Source: JBGPMO01 sp041487075 (GTDB lineage: Bacteria > Patescibacteriota > Minisyncoccia > UBA6257 > 1-14-0-10-40-38). From it: DNA of 5,369 nucleotides. Where the stretch lies: NCBI GenBank assembly GCA_041487075.1, contig JBGPMO010000044.1, positions 1-5,369 on the forward strand, written 5' to 3'. This document shows, piece by piece, positions 1-4,789 of this stretch; the first letter of the stretch is position 1; the number at the start of each line of letters is the position of its first letter. A program made the position numbers and the translations under genes. Under the pieces are notes generated by a model. The model was not told the DNA's origin. It worked only from the letters and a program-made list of their open reading frames with translations, and made no database searches.

Positions 1-388
1 CCCGGCGCCCATTCACAAAAATGTGGCCGTGGCCGATAAGCTGGCGGCCAACTGAACGGGAAGCGGCAAACCCAACACGAAAAACAACGTTATCGAGCCG
101 GCGCTCGAGAAGAGAAAAAATGGTATCTCCCGTAACTGCTGGATTCTTCAATGCTTCCGCAAACACTCGCCTCATCTGCGCTTCGCGGAGTCCGTAACTC
201 CACTGAAATTTCTGCTTTTCACGAAGGAGATTGCTAAATTCAGAACCTGCACGGCGCGAAGCCTTCCCATGCACGCCAGGACGGTTCGGCCGCCGCACGG
301 TAGCGCATTTCGGCGAAGAACATCGAATTCCTTTTAAGAAAAGCTTAGTGCCGAGCGCGCGTTCTCTTTTTTCTGTGGTATTAAACAT
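1..388 (-). CDS. rpsD: 30S ribosomal protein S4, 3'-truncated by the window edge
   Basis: Ribosomal protein S4 binds the 5' domain of 16S rRNA and nucleates assembly of the small subunit. In E. coli it also represses the alpha operon. The window holds the first 129 codons. Residues 15-28 (KLFLKG then RCSSPKC), the REKQKF segment at 56-61, and the S4 RNA-binding motif around ERRLDNVVFRVGFAASR (95-111) with GHIFVNGRR (121-129) are diagnostic. The ATG at 388 is the only plausible start, because an in-frame TAA lies at 398-400. Compared with the zinc-binding S4 of Thermus (four Cys), the second Cys pair is kept (C23, C28), but the first CxxC is replaced by E6 and E9. The gene follows rpsK after a 101-bp repeat-filled spacer. 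No Shine-Dalgarno precedes the ATG. The C-terminal part lies outside the window. Identity is secure. Confidence 0.97.
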   Translation of the reverse strand, partial: MFNTTEKRERALGTKLFLKGIRCSSPKCATVRRPNRPGVHGKASRRAGSEFSNLLREKQKFQWSYGLREAQMRRVFAEALKNPAVTGDTIFSLLERRLDNVVFRVGFAASRSVGRQLIGHGHIFVNGRR

Positions 389-392
389 AGAA

Positions 393-484
393 TTAACTTA
401 TAACCCATAACCTATAACAAGAGTTTAAGTAGGAATATGGTGGTTATTGACAGTTTGTAATTAGTTATTAGTTATTAGTTATGA
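393..484. repeat. Inverted heptad repeat array in the rpsK-rpsD spacer
   Basis: Two arrays of 7-base units face each other. The left arm (393-420) has four in-phase units, a TTAACTT followed by three ATAACNN. The right arm (457-484) has four units of the reverse complement, GTAATTA, two GTTATTA and GTTATGA. In-phase degenerate units may extend it back to 443. The arms can pair over the ATAAC/GTTAT cores with mismatches only at the two variable bases, and the loop is about 36 bases. In the mRNA sense, one arm follows the rpsK stop and the other ends 4 bases before the rpsD ATG. The same design recurs in the next two spacers. Function is unknown. It could be a translational or attenuation hairpin, an mRNA-stability element, or a selfish expanding repeat. 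Confidence 0.85.
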
Positions 485-489
485 ATTTT

Positions 490-945
490 TTAAACTCTTC
501 GTACCTTCCTTGGCCGGGGCCCATTATGGGGAACGGGGGTGACATCTTTAATCCCCAGTATATTGAAACCGCGATTCGCGAGCGACCGAAGGGCCGAATC
601 TCTCCCGCCGCCGATCCCGGCGACAAAAATATGAACATTCCACGGTCCTGATTTCTGAATCTTCTCTGCGAGTACGGACACCACTTTCGCAGCTGCGAAT
701 GCTGTTGCTTTTTTAGGACCCGAAAAGCCGAGTGCACCCGCCGAACTCCACGTAATCATATTGCCTTTATCATCAGTAATAGAAATAAGCGTATTGTTAT
801 ACGATGCTTTGATATACACGCGCCCTTGCTCAAAACGGCGCGCCGAGGATTTGCCGGTAACGATTTTTGTGGCTGTTTCTTCAACAACGCTCTTTTCCTT
901 AAGCGCCTCCTCGGTAGTTTGTTGTGCTACTTTTTTCTTACCCAT
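490..945 (-). CDS. rpsK: 30S ribosomal protein S11
   Basis: Ribosomal protein S11 lies on the 30S platform and contacts 16S rRNA near the E site and the mRNA exit path. The 151-residue product has a non-conserved, charged N-terminal tail of roughly 40 residues. The universal S11 core follows: GRVYIKASYNNTLISITD (41-58), the WSSAGALGFSGPKKAT stretch (66-81), GIGGGRDSALRSL (110-122) and the C-terminal DVTPVPHNGPRPRKVRRV. The usual GPGxGRE loop reads GIGGGRD here, and the usual NGCRPPK reads NGPRPRK; the family fold is otherwise intact. It is about 20 residues longer than typical bacterial S11 because of the tail. It sits between rpsM and rpsD in the standard alpha-operon order. No Shine-Dalgarno precedes the ATG at 945; a TTAAC repeat unit ends 5 bases upstream instead. 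Confidence 0.98.
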   Translation of the reverse strand: MGKKKVAQQTTEEALKEKSVVEETATKIVTGKSSARRFEQGRVYIKASYNNTLISITDDKGNMITWSSAGALGFSGPKKATAFAAAKVVSVLAEKIQKSGPWNVHIFVAGIGGGRDSALRSLANRGFNILGIKDVTPVPHNGPRPRKVRRV

Positions 946-950
946 GTTGG

Positions 951-1005
951 TTAACGTATAACTGATAACTCATAACGAAATCGAACAAAAAGTTATTAGT
1001 TCTTA
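951..1005. repeat. Inverted heptad repeat array in the rpsM-rpsK spacer
   Basis: The left arm (951-978) has four in-phase 7-base units: TTAACGT, then three ATAACNN. The right arm (992-1005) has GTTATTA and GTTCTTA. The arms are complementary over the GTTAT core, with a 13-base loop. The last unit of the right arm contains the rpsM stop codon (1003-1005), and the left arm begins 5 bases from the rpsK ATG, so the repeat fills essentially the whole 57-bp spacer. The start-proximal unit is of the TTAAC type, exactly as in the rpsD spacer. This is the shortest of the three related arrays. Confidence 0.8.
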
Positions 1006-1386
1006 CTTGAGTTCGACTTTTCGTTTTCCACTCCCTGCAGTTTTCCGGACATTGCCTCGCACCGTACGAGAATTGGTTTTTGTCCGCTGTCCGCGGACCG
1101 GAAGCCGGCGCATATGACGAATGCCTCGGTACGTTTGCAGCTCTTTTAAGAGAGTAATGTTTTGCTTGATACGCTGACGAAGCTCCCCTTCAATCTTATA
1201 ATGCTTCTCGATAAATTCTTGAATCCGGTTTACCTCGGCAGAATCAAGTTCCTTCGTGCGCTTCCCGGCATCTACCTTTGCTTGAAGCAGAATATTCCGC
1301 GCAAGCGTAAGCCCGATGCCATAAAGATACGTGAGAGAAATCTCAATTCGTTTATTATCGGGAATGTTGACGCCAGTGATTCTCAT
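1003..1386 (-). CDS. rpsM: 30S ribosomal protein S13
   Basis: Ribosomal protein S13 is in the head of the small subunit, contacts 23S rRNA and L5 across the subunit bridge, and its C-terminal tail reaches the P-site tRNA. The 127-residue product is of normal length. The N-terminal part has the family pattern: MRITGVNIPDNKRIEISLTYLYGIG (1-25). Next comes the helical middle region and then the diagnostic RGIRHMRRLPVRGQRTKTNSRT segment near residues 87-108. A lysine/arginine-rich tail closes the protein. It follows rpmJ and precedes rpsK as in most bacteria. In E. coli this gene's leader is where S4 represses the operon; no comparable pseudoknot is evident here, and the leader is instead a heptad repeat ending 4 bases before the ATG. 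There is no Shine-Dalgarno. Confidence 0.98.
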   Translation of the reverse strand: MRITGVNIPDNKRIEISLTYLYGIGLTLARNILLQAKVDAGKRTKELDSAEVNRIQEFIEKHYKIEGELRQRIKQNITLLKELQTYRGIRHMRRLPVRGQRTKTNSRTVRGNVRKTAGSGKRKVELK

Positions 1387-1390
1387 ATAA

Positions 1391-1488
1391 TGAACTTATA
1401 ACTTGCCACTGATAAATTATAACTGAATTCAGAATCTCTGTGGTTTGTTGTAAGTTGATTGTTATTAGTTATTCGTTATTCGTTATCC
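1391..1488. repeat. Inverted heptad repeat array in the rpmJ-rpsM spacer
   Basis: The left arm (1391-1425) has five in-phase 7-base units: TGAACTT, ATAACTT, a degenerate GCCACTG, ATAAATT and ATAACTG. The right arm (1447-1488) has six units, two diverged ones beginning GTTG, then GTTATTA, two GTTATTC and GTTATCC. The last unit overlaps the rpmJ stop codon (1483-1485). The left arm starts 4 bases from the rpsM ATG. The right arm is the longest and most uniform run of the three spacers, while the left arm is the most decayed. The heptad phase is kept even through the decayed unit, which argues for growth by tandem duplication followed by drift. Confidence 0.8.
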
Positions 1489-1596
1489 TTGCCGTTGTTT
1501 ATGTTTAGGATTCACACAAATAATATATATTCGCTTCCCGCGGCGAACTATTTTGCATTTCATACAGATCTTTTTTACCGAGGAGCGAACTTTCAT
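1483..1596 (-). CDS. rpmJ: 50S ribosomal protein L36
   Basis: L36 is the smallest large-subunit protein and a zinc-ribbon protein that packs into domain VI and helix junctions of 23S rRNA. The ORF encodes 37 residues, exactly the usual length. It starts MKVRSSVKKIC and ends NPKHKQRQG. All four zinc ligands of the zinc-containing form are present: C11, C14, C27 and H32. It sits between infA and rpsM, its normal position. The ATG at 1596 is only 2 bases from an 11-bp inverted-repeat arm (1599-1609), and no Shine-Dalgarno is visible. The stop codon lies inside the last unit of the downstream heptad array. Length, ligands and context make the identification firm although the gene is very short. 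Confidence 0.97.
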   Translation of the reverse strand: MKVRSSVKKICMKCKIVRRGKRIYIICVNPKHKQRQG

Positions 1597-1598
1597 TT

Positions 1599-1714
1599 CG
1601 TTAGAGACAGGATGCGCCGAAGGCGTATCCGTACATTAACCGCGGACCTTTTTTGTTGCACATATCTTTTTATGCTTTGCATGGAGCGAGAAAACCCGCT
1701 TTTTGTCTCTAACG
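1599..1714. repeat. Inverted repeat with internal hairpins filling the infA-rpmJ spacer
   Basis: An 11-bp perfect inverted repeat (CGTTAGAGACA at 1599-1609, TGTCTCTAACG at 1704-1714) encloses 94 bases. Immediately inside the left arm is a 9-bp stem with a 3-base loop (1610-1630). It has one imperfect pair, G-U if transcribed on the plus strand and A-C on the minus strand. A second small hairpin, ATGC-TTT-GCAT, lies at 1672-1682, and AGCG/CGCT can pair at 1685-1700. Together they could form a multi-branched structure upstream of rpmJ. An alternative stem, pairing the A-run and GAG next to 1704-1710 with 1689-1694, would compete with the outer stem. The element could be an RNA leader or a small palindromic dispersed repeat. 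No flanking direct repeat is seen. Confidence 0.6.
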
Positions 1715-1726
1715 GGATTCACGCCT

Positions 1727-1945
1727 TTAGAGCCGCCGAATGATCCTTCCGCGCCCGTCGTTAAACCCTGAAAGTTCGAGCATGACGCGATCCCCCGGAA
1801 GAATACGAATATAATGCAGGCGCATTTTGCCAGCAAGGTGAGCGAGTATCTGCTGCCCATTTCCGAGCCGAACACGGAACGTGGTCGCGGGGAGCGCTTC
1901 TTCCACCACTCCTTCTGCCCGCACTGCATCCTTCGAGGTGCCCAT
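1727..1945 (-). CDS. infA: Translation initiation factor IF-1
   Basis: IF-1 binds the 30S A site during initiation and works with IF-2 and IF-3 to select the initiator tRNA. The product is 72 residues, the canonical length, and is a single S1-type OB fold. Diagnostic stretches are EGVVEEALPATTFRVRLGNG (11-30), the LAGKMRLHYIRILPGDRV segment (37-54) and the terminal GRGRIIRRL. It is the first gene of the translation cluster on this strand and lies 35 bp after the stop of the upstream membrane-protein gene. A sigma70-like promoter ending at 1966 would give a leader of only about 14 bases. No Shine-Dalgarno is visible before the ATG at 1945, so initiation on a very short leader is plausible (inference). 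Confidence 0.98.
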   Translation of the reverse strand: MGTSKDAVRAEGVVEEALPATTFRVRLGNGQQILAHLAGKMRLHYIRILPGDRVMLELSGFNDGRGRIIRRL

Positions 1946-1965
1946 TGCGAATTAGGTAAGTAGCT

Positions 1966-1994
1966 ATGCTAGCACGCTCGCTATTGGTAGTCAA
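1966..1994 (-). promoter_or_regulatory. Candidate sigma70 promoter for the infA-rpsD cluster
   Basis: On the minus strand a TTGACT box (1989-1994, 5 of 6 matches to the -35 consensus) is separated by exactly 17 bp from TAGCAT (1966-1971, 4 of 6 matches to the -10 consensus). The -10 is preceded by TGC, an extended -10 motif. Transcription would begin near 1959. The -35 lies inside the last codons of the upstream gene, so the cluster could have its own promoter in addition to readthrough. This is a consensus match only, without expression data. Confidence 0.5.
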
Positions 1995-3534
1995 TAGTCA
2001 CCTTGATGCGCTCTGCGTCCGCCGGCACGCTCCGCACCCAAAACGGCCATAGTGAAATATGCGCGCTTTCGACGGAAGAGAGGGCGAACACCGCAGCACG
2101 AAGCTCGGCTTCTCCTTTTTTGGCTACCGTTCGCTTGACCTCCTCGACATCTATCTTTCGAACCAGCTTCGCTTGGTAATGAATAGGAACACTTAATAGA
2201 TCGCCTGGCTTCAACTCCGGTTTCCCATACGTAAGATCGCCTTGCCTAATTTCAAAAGCGGCATTCTGTTCTTTGGCTTTCTCCGAAAGAATAGTAAGAA
2301 GATCCTGTTCCCGAAAAACCGTGAGAGTGATCGTTCCTTCTTCTGAAAGTGTGAATCGCCCGTCGGCATCTACCTCGGTCACCACGTCCGATTTGCCTAA
2401 GGCAAATTGCTCAGCACCTTGAATGAGTTTAAATTCTTTCGGCAGTCTTGCCTCAACCAGCGTACGCATAGAATTTTCAAGTGTCTTCCCGGCAGTATCT
2501 TTTGCCTTCACTATGTCATCGGTTGTCGGAAAAGGCGCCTGCCCAATAAAACCGCCTGCCATAGGTTCTTTTGATTCACCAGAGAATCCGGCGGACTTCG
2601 GAGATCCGGCAAACCCGGGAATCGTAAAGCGGGCGACTGGCCCGATATTGTACGACTCTCCGGAAACATCTGCCGTCACCTGCGCCTCAATAGACGATTG
2701 AGTCAGTTTTCCGCCTTCTATTTTCGCACCCGGAACTAAAACTGCTTCGGTAAGCCGAAAAATCTTTCCATCGGGAGCGGAAAATCGCGTACGCGCGACA
2801 AGCGACTGCGGCGCAGAGCTGTAATTATTATAAATAATGATTTTGCCGGTTGCTTTGCGCTCCACTCTCTTTTGCCCGGATGCAGGGAACTGAAGTTGTA
2901 AATTCTTTTTTTCCTGAAATACCTGTCCGGGAATTTTCATGAGCTTCGTATCAGGAACGCTCACGGCTTTATCAGCAAGTACGGTGGTATCATATGACCA
3001 AGGGACCGTCTTCACGATAAGGGTAATGTCCGCTTTAGGAAGAACGCCAAGAGCGATATAAAATCCTAAAGCAATAAGGGCTGCTCCGCCGACTCCGATC
3101 AACCAAAACCGAGGCCTAAAGAGAAGCCGGCGCTTCCGGGTCGAGTGAGAAGCTTCGACAAAGCGGTGGATCGCGGCTACCGGCTCAACCGTATCCTCTT
3201 TTGATGAGGAATCATTCCGCCCACGGCTCTTTGGGGCATTTCCTGAAATATCAGAGAAGCGGCGCTCTCCCCCGGCTTCAAAAAAGGGATTGCGGCATTC
3301 AATGCCGTGTGATCCAGCCAGCTTTACTACTTTTTCATCAACCGACTCAACCATCAGCTGTTTCCCCAAAGCATCTGCTTCGCGCTTTAAAAGGCGAAAA
3401 TTTGCCGCAGATTCCGCGAGGCGCGAAAACTTCGGGATAACCAAAAGAATCCCTGATGCCTCTGCATCAATAATTTTTTCAGCAACCTCTGTTACCTCTT
3501 CGGTCTTCCCGACCGTAATCTTTTTAGGTTCCAT
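1981..3534 (-). CDS. Single-pass membrane protein, CPR baseplate-J/gp47-like family
   Basis: No biochemical role is known to me. The sequence resembles a protein widespread in CPR genomes and usually annotated as baseplate J/gp47-like. From the preferred ATG at 3534 it has 517 residues. These are a cytoplasmic N-terminal domain (about 1-85, with VIPKFSRLAES and NFRLLKREADALGKQ), a polar linker, a basic stretch (TRKRRLLFRPRF), one transmembrane helix near residues 143-165, and a roughly 350-residue outer region. That region contains a conserved-looking core with ATGKIIIYNNYSS, SAPDGKIFRLTEAVLVPGAKI, SYNIGP and GESKEPMAGGFIG. The basic residues before the helix predict an inside N terminus. An upstream ATG at 3570 would add 12 residues and overlap the previous gene by 26 bp. 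I prefer 3534 because the family-like sequence begins MEPKKITVG, 10 bases after the upstream stop. Neither start has a well-placed Shine-Dalgarno. Probably cotranslated with the actin-like gene upstream. Confidence 0.8.
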   Translation of the reverse strand: MEPKKITVGKTEEVTEVAEKIIDAEASGILLVIPKFSRLAESAANFRLLKREADALGKQLMVESVDEKVVKLAGSHGIECRNPFFEAGGERRFSDISGNAPKSRGRNDSSSKEDTVEPVAAIHRFVEASHSTRKRRLLFRPRFWLIGVGGAALIALGFYIALGVLPKADITLIVKTVPWSYDTTVLADKAVSVPDTKLMKIPGQVFQEKKNLQLQFPASGQKRVERKATGKIIIYNNYSSAPQSLVARTRFSAPDGKIFRLTEAVLVPGAKIEGGKLTQSSIEAQVTADVSGESYNIGPVARFTIPGFAGSPKSAGFSGESKEPMAGGFIGQAPFPTTDDIVKAKDTAGKTLENSMRTLVEARLPKEFKLIQGAEQFALGKSDVVTEVDADGRFTLSEEGTITLTVFREQDLLTILSEKAKEQNAAFEIRQGDLTYGKPELKPGDLLSVPIHYQAKLVRKIDVEEVKRTVAKKGEAELRAAVFALSSVESAHISLWPFWVRSVPADAERIKVTIDYQ

Positions 3535-3544
3535 AGAACGACGC

Positions 3545-4768
3545 TTAATCCTTGACGAGCCAACGCGCATGGCGTCGCGCGACCATATTCATCTTATCAC
3601 CACGAGGAATAAAATAAAACTCAAGGAATGCGGCGAGGGGCGCAAAAAGCGCCGGGACAGACATGCCCTCCGGCATAGTAACCGAAAAACCAAGCTCATC
3701 AAAGAACATCTCGGTAGGCACGGGTAAAAATCTGATGCGCTCGCTAAACGTTCCTCTGAAGCCCGGGCTAAAAACAAACGGAGGCAATTCAAATGAAGAA
3801 AAGAGGTAGACCGCTTTGGGAACATGCTTCTCGATAGGCTCGGCGAGAATTTGAACGAAGTGCAGAAATTCCCCTTGCAAGAGTTTTTCCATCCGCCGCA
3901 AGAGCACGCCCGAGGCCTGGCGGATAAGATAAAGCTGGAACATATGCTCCGCAACCTTCCGGCTTACTAAGAACTCTTCGGTAATCGCGTTTATTAAATT
4001 TTCTTTTCCCCATGAAAATGCCGCGACTCCAGTCATACTCGTGCCTTGAACCATAAACACGTGGCAACGATCAGAGAAAATCTCCGCAAGAAGAAAATGG
4101 TCATCCCCCGAGACGCGCGAGAGCAAATCCGCCTCAAAAACACCATGCTCGCCCATAAAAAGAACGCGCGGCGCCGGAACAAGATTGCGAAGTTCTTCTG
4201 CACAGATTCGCGGGCTGAACGTTCCTGAAAATAATACTTCGATGGTCCGCGCTGGAAAACCAACGGGATTTACCACGCGATGATCATCGAGTTTCACGTG
4301 TTTGACTGCTACCTCTGTCATGATCACATCGAGATCGGAGGTTAACATCTTTTTCGCGGCCCGGCTCCGCTCCCCGTTAAAGAGCCGCCAGATGCCTTGC
4401 GCGACCCGATTATCAAGATCTGCATCATCAATCGTCTCTTCGGGCTTCTCGCGGAGGAGAGCCACGGATGCTTGTACGGTCGTGGCAAAGGCCGGATCAA
4501 GCGATACAAGGACCGTGGCTCCGCGATGCCGGCGCAACGGACGAAGAAACCGGCGAACGAGATTAAGGCCTGCTATAACGTCATCAGCGGGAAACGAATG
4601 TATTTGCAAATCTTGTACTTCAATTTCGCGGCGATTAAGGTCGACGGAAAAACGCGCAAAATGTCCCTCGCCCGCAACGAGACTCACTGCATAAAATCGT
4701 TCGCGTTTGCCGAGGCGCAACAACAGATTCTTCAAAAAGCCATTCACTGCTACAATTATACCGTTCAT
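3545..4768 (-). CDS. Divergent FtsA/PilM-like actin-fold protein with degraded nucleotide site
   Basis: The predicted product has 407 residues (432 from the alternative GTG at 4843). Its layout fits the FtsA/PilM branch of the actin superfamily. There is a first strand-loop segment (FYAVSLVAGEG), and a 1C/SHS2-like subdomain marked by TEVAVKHVKLDDHRVVNPVGFPARTIEV-type sequence, which parallels the NPxGM region of FtsA. Subdomain 2 contains LLAEIFSDRCHVFMVQG, then WGKENLINAITEEF, and near the end YLFSSFELPP. These match phosphate-1, phosphate-2, the GG-x-x-iT segment and the adenosine motif in position, but the key Asp and Gly residues are replaced. It is therefore probably a non-hydrolysing scaffold (inference). 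The stop lies 10 bases before the preferred start of the membrane-protein gene, suggesting a functional pair like PilM with PilN. The ATG at 4768 is chosen because 4843 would run 54 bp into polA. Family assignment is moderate; alternatives are a generic ASKHA-fold protein or an unknown. Confidence 0.7.
   Translation of the reverse strand: MNGIIVAVNGFLKNLLLRLGKRERFYAVSLVAGEGHFARFSVDLNRREIEVQDLQIHSFPADDVIAGLNLVRRFLRPLRRHRGATVLVSLDPAFATTVQASVALLREKPEETIDDADLDNRVAQGIWRLFNGERSRAAKKMLTSDLDVIMTEVAVKHVKLDDHRVVNPVGFPARTIEVLFSGTFSPRICAEELRNLVPAPRVLFMGEHGVFEADLLSRVSGDDHFLLAEIFSDRCHVFMVQGTSMTGVAAFSWGKENLINAITEEFLVSRKVAEHMFQLYLIRQASGVLLRRMEKLLQGEFLHFVQILAEPIEKHVPKAVYLFSSFELPPFVFSPGFRGTFSERIRFLPVPTEMFFDELGFSVTMPEGMSVPALFAPLAAFLEFYFIPRGDKMNMVARRHARWLVKD
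4748..4756 (+). promoter_or_regulatory. Candidate extended -10 promoter element for polA
   Basis: TGC-TACAAT on the plus strand combines a TG extended -10 with a 5-of-6 match to the -10 hexamer, 33 bases upstream of the polA ATG. Transcription would start near 4763, giving a leader of about 27 bases. No convincing -35 is present at 16-18 bp, which extended -10 promoters can tolerate. The element lies within the first codons of the divergent actin-like gene. Consensus match only. Confidence 0.4.
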
Positions 4769-4789
4769 CAGCCCCGAAACACCATCGCT

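Noticed and set aside
389..489. S4-binding pseudoknot or other known ribosomal-protein leader sought in the spacers
   Set aside because: The spacers consist of AT-rich heptad repeats and show no resemblance to the E. coli alpha-operon pseudoknot that I can recognise.
393..1488. Regularly repeated units in spacers considered as CRISPR arrays
   Set aside because: The unit is 7 bases with no unique spacers between copies, the arrays are only 2-6 units long, and there are no cas genes.
1685..1706. Plus-strand stem followed by a T-run, considered as an intrinsic terminator
   Set aside because: The stem is short with a mismatch, no plus-strand gene lies upstream to terminate, and on the minus strand the T-run is on the wrong side.
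1459..1743. Plus-strand open frame of 94 codons over rpmJ and the infA-rpmJ spacer
   Set aside because: It is antisense to a firmly identified L36 gene, its product has no recognisable family, and it has no initiation signal.
1636..1994. Alternative minus-strand frames overlapping infA
   Set aside because: They share DNA with the canonical IF-1 frame, give low-complexity Arg/Ser/Cys-rich products, and are shadows of infA and the spacer repeat.
3290..3727. Plus-strand open frame of 145 codons across the junction of the two minus-strand genes
   Set aside because: It is antisense to family-like protein sequence on the other strand, and its product is basic and without motifs.
4302..4694. Plus-strand open frame of 130 codons within the actin-like gene
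   Set aside because: The product is Arg/Ser-rich and typical of an antisense shadow; the opposite frame carries the actin-like motifs.
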